In this document: positions 21,432 to 29,869 of the stretch, piece by piece | Layout of the letters: each line of letters opens with the position of its first letter | Numbering within the stretch: position 1 is the first letter of the stretch | Assembly: GCA_027621175.1 (NCBI GenBank) | Contig: JAQCCM010000016.1 | Coordinates: forward strand, 1 to 36,485 | Length of the DNA stretch: 36,485 nt | Source of the DNA: Bacteroidota bacterium | Lineage (GTDB): Bacteria; Bacteroidota; Bacteroidia; Flavobacteriales; Flavobacteriaceae | Direction: 5' to 3' | Position numbers and translations under genes: made by a program | The notes under the pieces: model-generated | The model's input: the letters and a program-made list of their open reading frames with translations, nothing else | The model's database searches: none | Told to the model about the DNA's origin: nothing

Positions 21432-21439
21432 CAAATTTA
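21432..21439 (-). promoter_or_regulatory. -7 promoter box of lipoprotein operon
   Basis: The minus strand reads TAAATTTG 22 nt before the lipoprotein ATG, with TTTG 22 nt further upstream (21465-21462). It is 2 nt from the opposing proS box. Confidence 0.65.
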
Positions 21440-21441
21440 AG

Positions 21442-21449
21442 TAGTTTTG
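21442..21449 (+). promoter_or_regulatory. -7 promoter box of proS
   Basis: TAGTTTTG is a perfect -7 match 38 nt before the proS ATG. No good -33 box is seen. Confidence 0.55.
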
Positions 21450-21487
21450 CACTACAACTGACAAAAAACAAAAGTTGTGCCAAACTT

Positions 21488-22966
21488 ATGGGGAAGCATT
21501 TAACATCACGAGACGAGGATTACTCAAAATGGTATAATGAACTGGTGGTAAAAGCCGATTTAGCAGAGAATTCTGCTGTTCGTGGGTGTATGGTCATCAA
21601 ACCATATGGATTTGCTATTTGGGAACGCATGCAAGCCATTTTGGATAAAAAGTTTAAGGAAACAGGTCATAGCAATGCCTACTTCCCGCTTTTTGTGCCT
21701 AAAAGCTTATTTGAAGCCGAAGAACAAAATGCCGAGGGTTTTGCAAAAGAATGCGCCGTAGTAACACATTACCGCTTAGAAAATGACCCCGATAAACCCG
21801 GGAAGCTTCGTGTAGATCCGAAAGCAAAATTGGAGGAAGAACTTATTGTAAGGCCTACAAGTGAAGCTATTATTTGGAATACCTATAAAAATTGGATTCA
21901 GTCCTATCGCGATTTGCCTATTTTGTTGAATCAATGGGCAAATGTGGTGCGTTGGGAAATGCGTACCCGTTTATTTTTGCGTACCGCCGAATTTTTATGG
22001 CAGGAAGGGCATACCGCTCACGCCACAAAAACAGAAGCCCTTGAAGAGGCTAAACGCATGAATTGTGTTTATGCCGATTTTGTAGAACAGTATATGGCAA
22101 TCCCTGTCATTCAAGGGGTTAAGTCGGAAGCGGAGCGTTTTGCTGGTGCCGAAGAAACATATTGCATAGAGGCGCTCATGCAAGATGGAAAAGCCCTTCA
22201 AGCAGGGACCTCGCATTTTTTAGGACAAAATTTCGCCAAAGCTTTTGACGTGAAATTTGCCACCAAAGAAGGTGGTCTAGAATATGTTTGGGCAACTTCG
22301 TGGGGTGTTTCTACAAGGCTAATGGGTGCACTTATCATGACACATAGCGACGACAATGGCTTGGTATTGCCTCCCGAATTAGCACCACAGCAAGTGGTGA
22401 TAGTTCCTATTTATAGAGGAGATGATCAACGCGCCGCAATTGCCGACGCCGTTGCACCTATTGTTGAGGCGCTTACTAAAGCAGATATCCGCGTGCATTT
22501 TGATGACCGCGACACGCACAAGCCTGGATTTAAGTTTAATGAATATGAACTAAAAGGGGTGCCGTTGCGCATTGGTATTGGGCCAAGAGATTTGGAAAAC
22601 GGAACGGTTGAACTGGCACGCCGTGATACGCTATCCAAAAAGAGCGTTGCACAAGCAGATTTAGTCACTGAAATCCAAGCTACGCTAAAAGAAATCCAAG
22701 TAGCTTTATTTGACCGAGCCAAAGATTTTAGAGCAAATCACACCACAGAAGTGGATACATTTGACGCTTTTAAGGAAGTTTTGGAAACCAAAGGAGGTTT
22801 TATTTCTGCATTTTGGGACGGCACCGAAGCTACTGAGACAGCGATCAAAGAAGCAACTAAAGCGACCATTCGATGTATTCCTCTCGATGTAAAAGCGGAA
22901 ACAGGTACATGTGTATATTCTGGAAAACCGACCCAACGGCGTGTTTTATTTGCAAAAGCATACTAA
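21488..22966 (+). CDS. proS: Prolyl-tRNA synthetase, archaeal/eukaryote type
   Basis: A 492-residue class II synthetase charging tRNA-Pro. The length, the absence of the bacterial INS editing domain, and the C-terminal tyrosine (RVLFAKAY) mark the archaeal/eukaryote-type enzyme, which Bacteroidota carry. Class II motif 2 lies around [28 protein letters not shown] and motif 3 around [16 protein letters not shown]. The proline site TSHFLGQNF is present. The -7 box TAGTTTTG at 21442-21449 lies about 40 nt before the ATG. Confidence 0.95.
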   Translation: MGKHLTSRDEDYSKWYNELVVKADLAENSAVRGCMVIKPYGFAIWERMQAILDKKFKETGHSNAYFPLFVPKSLFEAEEQNAEGFAKECAVVTHYRLENDPDKPGKLRVDPKAKLEEELIVRPTSEAIIWNTYKNWIQSYRDLPILLNQWANVVRWEMRTRLFLRTAEFLWQEGHTAHATKTEALEEAKRMNCVYADFVEQYMAIPVIQGVKSEAERFAGAEETYCIEALMQDGKALQAGTSHFLGQNFAKAFDVKFATKEGGLEYVWATSWGVSTRLMGALIMTHSDDNGLVLPPELAPQQVVIVPIYRGDDQRAAIADAVAPIVEALTKADIRVHFDDRDTHKPGFKFNEYELKGVPLRIGIGPRDLENGTVELARRDTLSKKSVAQADLVTEIQATLKEIQVALFDRAKDFRANHTTEVDTFDAFKEVLETKGGFISAFWDGTEATETAIKEATKATIRCIPLDVKAETGTCVYSGKPTQRRVLFAKAY

Positions 22967-22978
22967 TTAAAATATATG

Positions 22979-23009
22979 TTGCAAGTTTGTTACGTATCGT
23001 ATAAATTTG
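22979..23009 (+). promoter_or_regulatory. Promoter of tRNA-Glu and rpsT
   Basis: TTG (22979-22981), a 20-nt spacer and TAAATTTG (23002-23009) lie 19 nt before the tRNA 5' end. Confidence 0.75.
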
Positions 23010-23028
23010 CAGCTCGTAAAATCCGAAA

Positions 23029-23100
23029 GGCCCGTTCGTCTATCGGCTAGGACGCCAGGTTTTCATCCTGGTAAGAGGGGTTCGATTCCCCTACGGGCTA
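23029..23100 (+). tRNA. tRNA-Glu (UUC)
   Basis: A complete 72-nt cloverleaf. The acceptor GGCCCGT pairs with ACGGGCT, with a G-U at 1-72. The D-stem is GTCT/GGAC, the anticodon stem CCAGG/CCTGG encloses TTTTCAT (anticodon TTC), and the T-arm is AGGGG-TTCGATT-CCCCT. Discriminator A is at 23100 and CCA is not encoded. It precedes rpsT by 13 nt and is probably cotranscribed with it. Confidence 0.97.
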
Positions 23101-23113
23101 CAAAAATTAAAAT

Positions 23114-23365
23114 ATGGCAAACCATAAATCCGCCTTAAAAAGAATTCGTTCAAACGAAACTAAGCGTCAACGTAATCGTTTTCAGCACAAAACAACCCGT
23201 AACGCGATCCGCGATTTTAAAGCGTTAGAGAAGAAAAAAGACGCTGAAACAAAACTTCCGCTTGTGGTCTCAATGATTGATAAGTTGGCAAAAAACAATA
23301 TCATCCATGCCAACAAAGCAGCAAACCTAAAGTCTAAACTTGCCAAACACGTAAGTACACTTTAA
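23114..23365 (+). CDS. rpsT: 30S ribosomal protein S20
   Basis: An 83-residue, Lys/Arg-rich helical protein starting MANHKSALKRIRSNETKRQRN, the signature of S20, which binds 16S rRNA early in 30S assembly. Length is normal. It follows tRNA-Glu directly, shares its promoter, and ends in a hairpin terminator 26 nt after the stop. Confidence 0.97.
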   Translation: MANHKSALKRIRSNETKRQRNRFQHKTTRNAIRDFKALEKKKDAETKLPLVVSMIDKLAKNNIIHANKAANLKSKLAKHVSTL

Positions 23366-23391
23366 GTTGCCGTTTATACAACAAAATATAG

Positions 23392-23416
23392 AGGCGTCCA
23401 ATTGGGCGCCTTTTTT
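23392..23416 (+). terminator. Intrinsic terminator after rpsT
   Basis: The stem AGGCGTCC/GGGCGCCT, with one T-G pair and loop AATT, is followed by six T. It is nearly identical to the hairpin at 24226-24250. Confidence 0.9.
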
Positions 23417-23418
23417 AT
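23392..23418 (+). repeat. 27-nt direct repeat, left copy
   Basis: It includes the rpsT terminator. It matches 24226-24252 at 26 of 27 positions (one G/A difference), with the copies 834 nt apart and the GT32 gene between them. Confidence 0.85.
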
Positions 23419-23435
23419 GTCCTTATATTTTTCGC

Positions 23436-23443
23436 TAATTTTG
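23436..23443 (+). promoter_or_regulatory. Possible -7 box for GT32 gene
   Basis: TAATTTTG lies between the rpsT terminator and the GT32 gene, about 100 nt before its ATG. No -33 box is seen, so this is tentative. Confidence 0.4.
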
Positions 23444-23544
23444 TGTTTACAAATTTCAGCTCTGTTTCTTAATAGTTTTATGCTATTAATTTTTTGGGTT
23501 TATATGAAATCAATTTTACGCTTCACTGAAAATTTTCCCTTTAT

Positions 23545-24216
23545 ATGGCAATTCCTAAAACAATATATCAGACCTATAAAACAGCAAAGCTTCCATTTGT
23601 TTTCCGTTGGCATATAAAAAAGCTAAAGCAAAAGAACCCAAGCTACTCCTACGAATTTTACAATGATAAACGCGCCTCGGATTTTATACATGAAGCATAT
23701 GGAGAAGAAATAAGTTCACTTTTTGAGCGCATAAGCATAGGTGCTGCAAAAGCAGATTTTTTCAGGTATGCGATATTGTATAAAAAGGGGGGTGTCTATC
23801 TTGACATAGATAGTCTTATCACCTCGAAGATCGATGATTTTATTAGATCTGATGATGTTGCTGTTATTTCATATGAAGGCAACAAATATCTTTTTTTGCA
23901 GTATGTTTTGTTTTTTGAAGCTCAGCATCCTTTTTTAAAACGAACAATGGATTTGATGATTTCAAACCTTAAAGAGAATACTTACCCATTTGATACGCAC
24001 AAAATGACGGGTCCAACAGTATTTACAAAAGCTATTAGGGATTGTATGGCAAATCAACCTAAAGTAGATTACCGCATTTTGGGAACAGATTTTAACAATA
24101 ATGTGAAGTTTAGTTTCCGTGGAAGTAAAACATTTCTGTACGGCATATTGCGAAGAAAACATTGGAAAAAAATGGGTGCTAAGGTGGCCGTGATGGCAAC
24201 TGAAGAAGCGCAATAA
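23545..24216 (+). CDS. GT32-like glycosyltransferase with DXD motif
   Basis: A 223-residue single-domain GT-A enzyme of the Gly_transf_sug (Och1-like) type. The N-terminus IPKTIYQTYK and the core AAKADFFRYAILYKKGGVYLDIDS, with DXD at residues 87-89, are characteristic. Such enzymes add mannose, galactose or related sugars to surface glycans. The gene stands alone between rpsT and the converging rho gene, far from the polysaccharide cluster, and is enclosed by two near-identical terminators. A -7 box TAATTTTG at 23436-23443 could give it its own promoter. Acceptor unknown. Confidence 0.88.
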   Translation: MAIPKTIYQTYKTAKLPFVFRWHIKKLKQKNPSYSYEFYNDKRASDFIHEAYGEEISSLFERISIGAAKADFFRYAILYKKGGVYLDIDSLITSKIDDFIRSDDVAVISYEGNKYLFLQYVLFFEAQHPFLKRTMDLMISNLKENTYPFDTHKMTGPTVFTKAIRDCMANQPKVDYRILGTDFNNNVKFSFRGSKTFLYGILRRKHWKKMGAKVAVMATEEAQ

Positions 24217-24221
24217 CGAAT

Positions 24222-24250
24222 AAAAAGGCGTCCAATTGGACGCCTTTTTT
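24222..24250. terminator. Bidirectional terminator between GT32 gene and rho
   Basis: A 12-bp perfect stem (AAAAAGGCGTCC against GGACGCCTTTTT) with loop AATT gives T-tails on both strands, so it can end both converging genes. Confidence 0.9.
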
Positions 24251-24252
24251 AT
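24226..24252 (+). repeat. 27-nt direct repeat, right copy
   Basis: It includes most of the GT32/rho terminator and differs from the left copy only at one stem position, where it restores a perfect pair. Confidence 0.85.
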
Positions 24253-24269
24253 TTTATATCGACTAAATG

Positions 24270-25892
24270 CTAGGCGTTCATCGAAATCAAAAACTCTTCG
24301 TTATTGAGTGATTTCTTAATACGGTCGCTAATAAACTCCATGGCTTCCACAGGGTTCATGTCTGCAAGGTATTTACGCATAATCCACATGCGTTGGATGG
24401 TTTTTTCATCCAATAAAATATCATCGCGACGTGTACTAGAAGATACCAAATCAATGGCAGGGAAAATTCGTCGGTTTGAAATACGGCGATCGAGCTGCAA
24501 TTCCATATTACCTGTTCCTTTGAATTCTTCAAAAATAACCTCGTCCATTTTAGAACCAGTTTCAGTTAGTGCCGTAGCAATAATAGATAGTGACCCACCA
24601 TTTTCAATATTACGTGCCGCACCGAAGAAACGCTTAGGCTTATGTAGCGCATTTGCATCTACACCACCACTTAAAATCTTACCGGAAGCAGGCTGTACGG
24701 TATTATAAGCACGCGCTAGTCGGGTAATAGAATCCAATAGAATAACCACATCATGACCACATTCAACAAGGCGTTTTGCTTTCTCTAATACAATATTAGC
24801 GACTCTTACGTGGCGATCTGCTGGTTCATCAAAAGTAGAAGCAACTACTTCGCCTTTAACATTACGCTGCATATCGGTAACTTCCTCTGGACGTTCGTCA
24901 ATGAGTAATATAATTTGATACACCTCGGGGTGGTTTGCAGCAATAGCATTGGCCACATCTTTAAGCAACATCGTTTTTCCTGTCTTAGGCTGCGATACAA
25001 TCATACCACGTTGCCCTTTTCCAATAGGACAAAACAAATCCATTACTCGTGTAGAAATAGTACTTTGCTTGTCTCCGATATTAAATTTTTCTTGTGGGAA
25101 TAGTGGCGTAAGGTGTTCAAAAGAAACACGGTCACGAACCACATCTGGGGAAAGTCCGTTAATCAGGGAAACCTTTATAAGCGGAAAATATTTTTCACAT
25201 TCTTTAGGTGGGCGAATATGCCCTAAGACAGTATCCCCTGTTTTAAGTCCAAATAACCGCACTTGTGAATTAGACACATAAATATCGTCTGGCGAAGACA
25301 AATAGTTGTAATCTGACGAGCGTAGGAAACCATACCCTTCAGGCATCATTTCCAGTACACCTTCGCTTTCTATAATGCCATCAAACTCGAAGTCTGGCTG
25401 ACGGTATCTGTTGCGATTGTCTTTGTTGTGATTGTCTTTGTTGCTGTTGTCTTTGTTACTGTTACTATTGTCTTTGTTGCTATTGTTGTTCCCGTTTTGA
25501 TTGCGGTTGTTGTCCCTGTTGTTATTTCTGTTATTCCCGTTATTCCCGTTATTCCCATTATTGCGGTTTTTGTTTTGGGCGGGTTTTTCTTGTTGTGGTT
25601 TGTCCTCGCTTTTCGGCTTTTCGACTTTTTTTCGAGGAAATCTTTCGGGTTTCCCAGCTTTTTCTTTTTGCTCTGGAGTTTGTTTTGAAACTTCTTTAGG
25701 AGTTTCACTTGGAGCTTCATTTGGAACTTCGCTTGTTGCTTCTCCTGGTTCAGGTAGGGTAGATTGATGATCTATAATGCGGTATGTAAGTTCAATTTTT
25801 TTAAGACCTGTGGTTTTTTTAAGACCTAATTCTTTTGCAATTTCTTGTAATTCAGCAAGTTTTTTTGCTTTTAGTTCTGATAATTCAAACAT
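24270..25892 (-). CDS. rho: Transcription termination factor Rho with disordered insert
   Basis: A 540-residue Rho, longer than the roughly 420 of E. coli. Residues 1-43 are the N-terminal helical Rho_N domain, and about 44-166 are a low-complexity insert rich in Pro/Glu/Lys and then Asn/Arg/Asp/Lys. The primary RNA-binding cold-shock domain follows ([23 protein letters not shown], 185-207). The ATPase domain has Walker [10 protein letters not shown] with K306, LLIDERPEE, and [12 protein letters not shown]. Rho is a hexameric RNA translocase ending transcription of untranslated RNA. The start is ATG 25892 ([12 protein letters not shown]); a longer reading would add an unlikely leader. Confidence 0.96.
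   Translation of the reverse strand: MFELSELKAKKLAELQEIAKELGLKKTTGLKKIELTYRIIDHQSTLPEPGEATSEVPNEAPSETPKEVSKQTPEQKEKAGKPERFPRKKVEKPKSEDKPQQEKPAQNKNRNNGNNGNNGNNRNNNRDNNRNQNGNNNSNKDNSNSNKDNSNKDNHNKDNRNRYRQPDFEFDGIIESEGVLEMMPEGYGFLRSSDYNYLSSPDDIYVSNSQVRLFGLKTGDTVLGHIRPPKECEKYFPLIKVSLINGLSPDVVRDRVSFEHLTPLFPQEKFNIGDKQSTISTRVMDLFCPIGKGQRGMIVSQPKTGKTMLLKDVANAIAANHPEVYQIILLIDERPEEVTDMQRNVKGEVVASTFDEPADRHVRVANIVLEKAKRLVECGHDVVILLDSITRLARAYNTVQPASGKILSGGVDANALHKPKRFFGAARNIENGGSLSIIATALTETGSKMDEVIFEEFKGTGNMELQLDRRISNRRIFPAIDLVSSSTRRDDILLDEKTIQRMWIMRKYLADMNPVEAMEFISDRIKKSLNNEEFLISMNA
25403..25574 (-). repeat. Low-complexity in-frame repeats in rho
   Basis: Short imperfect repeats encode the Asn-rich part of the Rho insert (residues about 107-164). 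Nine-nt units (TTATTCCCG on plus) near 25531-25560 encode NGN triplets, and units like TCTTTGTTG near 25432-25485 encode (S/N)NKD(N). Such units could change copy number by slippage without shifting frame. Confidence 0.8.
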
Positions 25893-25950
25893 GAGTTTGT
25901 GAGTAAAATATAAGTTGTAATATAGTCGGCTGAAGTAGTTGCCGTTCCAG

Positions 25951-25958
25951 CAAACATA
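25951..25958 (-). promoter_or_regulatory. -7 promoter box of rho
   Basis: The minus strand reads TATGTTTG, a perfect -7 match 58 nt before the rho ATG. That leaves a leader of roughly 50 nt. Confidence 0.55.
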
Positions 25959-25996
25959 CAACTTTTTTTATTTTTGACACGTATTTAATTTCTTTT

Positions 25997-26842
25997 ATGG
26001 TTTCCATATCTATTATCATTCCTTTTTTTAACGAGGAAGCGCATTTAGAGCAATCTGTAAGTTCTTTGCTAGCACAGACTTACGCTCCAAATCAGCTTAT
26101 TTTAGTCGATGATGGATCTACAGATAATTCTGCAGAAATCGCTTCGAAATTACAAAGCAAGTACAGTTTTATATCTTTTATTTCATCTAAAACCACCTCT
26201 GCCCACCAGCCAGGGCAAAAAGTTATTCATGCTTTTAATCGAGGTTTGTCAGCGCTTTCCAAACCCTGGGACATCATTTGTAAGTTTGATGCAGATATTA
26301 TTTTCCCTCCTCATTATTTGGAAACTGTGGCGACATCATTTTCACAAAGCAAAACTTTAGGTATGTTTTCGGGTGTTTTGACCATTGAAAAAAATGGATT
26401 TTGGGAGTTAGAAAATATCGCTACTCAACATGTTCGTGGTCCAGTGAAAGCATATAGTGAAGCTTGTTTTAAAGCGATTGGGGGCTTGCGTCCAGCTTTG
26501 GGTTGGGATACCGTTGACGCATTGTTGGCACGCTTTCATGGCTTTGATGTTGAGGTTAATAATGATTTGACCGTTAAGCACTTGCGCCCAACAGGTTTTC
26601 AATACAGTCAGAATGCTGCTAAAGCTAAAGGTGAAGTTTTTTACGTTTTGGGCTATGGATTGGATTTAGGTATTATTGCTTGTATAAAGTGGTCAATAAA
26701 ACAACGCGGAAGTTTAACAGGTGTGCTGCTCGGATTTTTTGGCGCTTGGCTTAAAAACAAACCAAAACTTGTAACTAAGAAAGAAAGAATGTTTATTCGC
26801 AAATATCGTTGGTCACAAATCCGTAGGCGTTTTATCAGCTAG
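25997..26842 (+). CDS. Family 2 glycosyltransferase
   Basis: A 281-residue GT2 enzyme. The N-terminal SIIIPFFNEEAHLEQSV, VDDGSTDNS (residues 37-45) and FDADIIFP with DAD at 98-100 mark the GT-A nucleotide-sugar site. The middle part has GGLRPALGWDTVDALLARFHG, typical of the acceptor region. The C-terminus is basic (RWSQIRRRF) and has a weak hydrophobic stretch near residue 215. It is divergent from rho across 104 nt and overlaps the phosphodiesterase gene tail-to-tail by 30 nt. The product glycan is unknown. Confidence 0.88.
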   Translation: MVSISIIIPFFNEEAHLEQSVSSLLAQTYAPNQLILVDDGSTDNSAEIASKLQSKYSFISFISSKTTSAHQPGQKVIHAFNRGLSALSKPWDIICKFDADIIFPPHYLETVATSFSQSKTLGMFSGVLTIEKNGFWELENIATQHVRGPVKAYSEACFKAIGGLRPALGWDTVDALLARFHGFDVEVNNDLTVKHLRPTGFQYSQNAAKAKGEVFYVLGYGLDLGIIACIKWSIKQRGSLTGVLLGFFGAWLKNKPKLVTKKERMFIRKYRWSQIRRRFIS

Positions 26843-27325
26843 TTCAATAACCACCAAATTTTGTGCTTTTCCATTGGCAAGTTCAAACTTGATTAAGGTT
26901 TGTTTTTTGTGAAACCCGTGTTTTCCTGCAGCCCCTGGATTCATATAAAGTATTTCTCTGGTTTTATCAAAAGCAACTTTTAAAATATGCGAATGTCCAC
27001 AAATAAAAAGCTGAGGGTTTAACTTGGATAGTTTTTCAGAAATTCCTTTCGCATACCTGTTTGGTCTTCCTCCGATATGCGTCATAAATACCGTTACCCC
27101 TTCAAGTTCAAAAAATAAATCTTCTGGAAACTCTTGTCGGATTGCGGCATTGTCAATATTCCCATATACAGCTCTTAGGGGTTTTATTTTTCGTAATGCG
27201 TCGGTAACATCTAAATTTCCAATATCGCCAGCGTGCCAAATTTCATCAGCGTCTTTGGCATAGTCCAAAACTCTGGAGTCTAAAAAACTATGCGTATCTG
27301 AAAGCAACAATATCTTTTTCATCAT
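26813..27325 (-). CDS. YfcE-like metallophosphoesterase
   Basis: A 170-residue calcineurin-like phosphodiesterase of the YfcE/MJ0936 type. All metal motifs are present: SDTHS (D10, H12), HAGDIGN (D34), YGNID (N56), THIGG (H83) and CGHSH (H111, H113). Such enzymes hydrolyse phosphodiesters in vitro with poorly defined natural substrates. A -7 box on the minus strand (TAATTTTG, 27340-27333) ends only 8 nt from the ATG, implying a nearly leaderless mRNA. An ATG at 27322 is an alternative. Confidence 0.9.
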   Translation of the reverse strand: MMKKILLLSDTHSFLDSRVLDYAKDADEIWHAGDIGNLDVTDALRKIKPLRAVYGNIDNAAIRQEFPEDLFFELEGVTVFMTHIGGRPNRYAKGISEKLSKLNPQLFICGHSHILKVAFDKTREILYMNPGAAGKHGFHKKQTLIKFELANGKAQNLVVIELADKTPTDL

Positions 27326-27332
27326 CTTTGTA

Positions 27333-27340
27333 CAAAATTA
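27333..27340 (-). promoter_or_regulatory. -7 promoter box of metallophosphoesterase gene
   Basis: The minus strand reads TAATTTTG ending 8 nt before the ATG at 27325, so the transcript would start at or next to the start codon. Confidence 0.5.
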
Positions 27341-27345
27341 CACGT

Positions 27346-28116
27346 TTGCGTTACTTTTTGGAACTTTCTTATAAAGGAACTTCATATCATGGATGGCAAC
27401 GCCAGCCCAATGCGGGGTCTGTACAACAGGTTCTAGAAGAAGCTCTTGCGGTATTATTAGGAAATGAAATTCAAATCATTGGGGCAGGAAGAACAGATAC
27501 AGGGGTTCATGCCAGGCAAATGTTTGCACATTTTGATGCCGATATTCCACCTGAGCAATCCAACGAACTTATTTTTAGATTAAATCGATTTTTACCACCA
27601 TCTATCGCTGTTTATGGCATTCATGCTGTTTCTGCAGATGCACACGCGCGCTTTGATGCTATTTCTCGTAGTTATGCATACCATCTTACAACTCAAAAAA
27701 ATCCGTTTAACAACGAACAGGCTTATTTCTACAACGCGCCGTTGGATATAGACACCATGAATGCAGCTGCTGCAATGTTGTTAGAACACACTAATTTTAA
27801 GTGTTTCTCGCGTTCAAAAACAGATGTAAAAACTTTTGACTGCAACGTCACCGAAGCTTTTTGGGAACATCGACAATCGGAACTTATTTTCCATATTACC
27901 GCAAACCGATTTTTACGGAACATGGTTCGTGCCATTGTCGGTACCCTCTTAGACGTTGGCACTGGAAAGCGATCCCTTTCGGATTTTCAAGCTGCACTTG
28001 ATAGTCAAGACCGTAAGCAGGCTGGAAGTTCTGCTCCAGCGCATGGTTTATTTTTAACTGAAATTCGATACCCAAACACTATCTTTGGAGCTGATGGAAA
28101 AGAAAACTTCAAATAG
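27346..28116 (+). CDS. truA: tRNA pseudouridine synthase A
   Basis: A 256-residue TruA that makes pseudouridine at positions 38-40 of tRNA anticodon arms. The catalytic aspartate is D51 in GAGRTDTGVHA. RYFLELSYKGTSYHGWQRQPN is the usual N-terminus, and this selects the TTG at 27346; another TTG at 27328 would add six residues. FHITANRFLRNMVRAIVG is the conserved C-terminal motif. The 3' end overlaps the ABC transporter gene by 23 nt. Confidence 0.92.
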   Translation: MRYFLELSYKGTSYHGWQRQPNAGSVQQVLEEALAVLLGNEIQIIGAGRTDTGVHARQMFAHFDADIPPEQSNELIFRLNRFLPPSIAVYGIHAVSADAHARFDAISRSYAYHLTTQKNPFNNEQAYFYNAPLDIDTMNAAAAMLLEHTNFKCFSRSKTDVKTFDCNVTEAFWEHRQSELIFHITANRFLRNMVRAIVGTLLDVGTGKRSLSDFQAALDSQDRKQAGSSAPAHGLFLTEIRYPNTIFGADGKENFK

Positions 28117-29869
28117 TATTTTAGATGTAGCCTTATTCAAACGCCTGATGGTGTTTGTAAAACCCTATCGAAAAACATATGCTTTTGTTTTGTTGGCCGC
28201 AGTGCTTTTGTCTGCATTTTCAACACTAAGTCCATATTTGTTAAAAATTACAATAGACGATTATATTACAGTAAAAGACTATGAGGGCATGTTGGTGTTT
28301 ATAGCCCTTATGGCTGCTGCTCTCGTTCTGGAAGTTATTTTTCAGTTTATGTTTATTTATTATGCCAACTGGTTGGGGCAGCATGTTATTTATGATTTGC
28401 GTAATACACTCTTTAAGCATATGCTGCAATTTAAAATGACGTATTACGACAATTCTGCCGTAGGGCGTTTGGTTACTCGGGTTGTGAGTGACATTGAAAC
28501 CATCTCTGGAATTTTTAGTCAGGGTTTATTTGTGATTATTTCTGACTTGCTTAAAATGCTTGTTGTTATTGTGGTGATGTGGTCTGTGAGTTGGAAATTA
28601 TCATTGATTGTTTTTGCTATTCTGCCACTTATTTTAGTAGCCACGCGGAAATTTCAAAAGGCCATGAAAATAGCTTTTGACGAAGTACGAACTCAAGTAG
28701 CAAACCTAAACAGTTTTGTGCAAGAACGTATTTCGGGTATGAGTATTGTTCAACTTTTTGCAAGAGAAGAAACCGAATCAAAGGCGTTTAGGGCTATTAA
28801 TGACAAGCATCGCAAGGCATGGATAAAAACGGTTTGGTATAATTCCATATTCTTTCCCATTGCAGAACTTTCTACGTCTATTACCATCGGATTATTGGTT
28901 TGGTTTGGGGGGCTTAATGTTATTACGGGATCCTCGGGAATTACCTTAGGAATTATCTTTTTGTTTATTCAATTATCCCAAATGCTTTTTCGTCCACTTC
29001 GGCAAATTGCCGATAAGTTTAACACCTTACAAATGGGCATGGTGGCGGTAAGGCGTGTTGTAGCTATTTTGGATAAAAACGAACAAATCCCAAATCAAGG
29101 TGTTCTAATGGATAAAGAAATCAAAGGCGCAATACGCTTTGAAAATTTACATTTTTCCTATAAAAAAGATGAGCCTGTACTTCATGGTATTTCGTTTACT
29201 ATGGAGCCAGGTGAAACCGTTGCTGTGGTTGGAGCAACTGGAGCAGGGAAATCAACACTTATCAACATATTAAGCAGGTTTTACGAAATAGATAGCGGAA
29301 ATATTTTATTAGACGACATAGCAATTCAAGACTATGAACGCTCGTGGCTTCGCAAGCAAATCGGGGTAGTGTTGCAAGATGTTTTTCTTTTTGCCGATTC
29401 TATTTACAATAACATCACACTTTGGGATACTTCTATTTCTGAAGAAGAGGTCATCAAGGCAGCCAAAATTATCGGGGTACACCGCTTTATTTCAAGCTTA
29501 CCAGATGGATATCATTTTAATGTTAAGGAGCGGGGAGGTATGCTTTCTTCGGGGCAGCGCCAGCTGATCGCTTTTTTACGTGCCTACGTCATACAACCTA
29601 AAGTTTTAATTCTCGACGAGGCTACTTCTTCCATTGACACCCATGCCGAAAAACTGATTCAAAAAGCAACCAATGAAATCACTAAAGGGAAAACGTCTCT
29701 TGTTATCGCACACCGATTGGCTACCGTACAGCGTGCCGATAAAATTATCGTGTTAGAGAAAGGAAATGTTGTTGAAATGGGAACCCATAAAGAGCTGCTA
29801 AATATTGACGGCGGCTATTATAAAAACCTGTATGAGGTGCAGTTTTTGTCTCCTGTGCAACCGGTTTAG
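28094..29869 (+). CDS. ABC exporter, fused membrane and ATPase domains (MsbA/MdlB-like)
   Basis: A 591-residue half-transporter. Residues about 1-330 hold six membrane helices and the rest the ATPase: Walker A GATGAGKST near 380, Q-loop GVVLQDVFLF, signature LSSGQRQL, Walker B VLILDEATSSID, and the switch histidine in IAHRL. It probably dimerises and exports a lipid or peptide. MsbA-type lipid A flipping is possible but unproven. The start is ATG 28094 inside truA, so the two genes are coupled. The signature has Ser instead of the first Gly of LSGGQ. The stop interlocks with the cdaA stop. Confidence 0.92.
   Translation: MEKKTSNSILDVALFKRLMVFVKPYRKTYAFVLLAAVLLSAFSTLSPYLLKITIDDYITVKDYEGMLVFIALMAAALVLEVIFQFMFIYYANWLGQHVIYDLRNTLFKHMLQFKMTYYDNSAVGRLVTRVVSDIETISGIFSQGLFVIISDLLKMLVVIVVMWSVSWKLSLIVFAILPLILVATRKFQKAMKIAFDEVRTQVANLNSFVQERISGMSIVQLFAREETESKAFRAINDKHRKAWIKTVWYNSIFFPIAELSTSITIGLLVWFGGLNVITGSSGITLGIIFLFIQLSQMLFRPLRQIADKFNTLQMGMVAVRRVVAILDKNEQIPNQGVLMDKEIKGAIRFENLHFSYKKDEPVLHGISFTMEPGETVAVVGATGAGKSTLINILSRFYEIDSGNILLDDIAIQDYERSWLRKQIGVVLQDVFLFADSIYNNITLWDTSISEEEVIKAAKIIGVHRFISSLPDGYHFNVKERGGMLSSGQRQLIAFLRAYVIQPKVLILDEATSSIDTHAEKLIQKATNEITKGKTSLVIAHRLATVQRADKIIVLEKGNVVEMGTHKELLNIDGGYYKNLYEVQFLSPVQPV

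Noticed and set aside
23402-23617. A 71-codon plus-strand frame rich in hydrophobic residues before the GT32 gene
   Set aside because: It begins inside the rpsT terminator hairpin and runs out of frame into the GT32 coding region; the hydrophobicity reflects T-rich intergenic DNA.
24304-24708. A 134-codon plus-strand frame within rho
   Set aside because: It is a shadow of the strongly conserved Rho ATPase domain on the other strand.
25403-25574. Repeat array considered as a CRISPR or minisatellite element
   Set aside because: Units are short, irregular, in frame with Rho and without spacers, so they are coding low complexity.
25370-25767. Long frames on both strands over the Rho insert, some resembling hydrophobic or Thr-rich proteins
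   Set aside because: They arise from the low-complexity repeats read in other frames; only the Rho frame continues into conserved domains.
28094-29869. LSSGQ in place of LSGGQ as a sign of a dead ABC transporter
   Set aside because: All other ATPase motifs are intact, and substitutions at this position are tolerated in many functional exporters.
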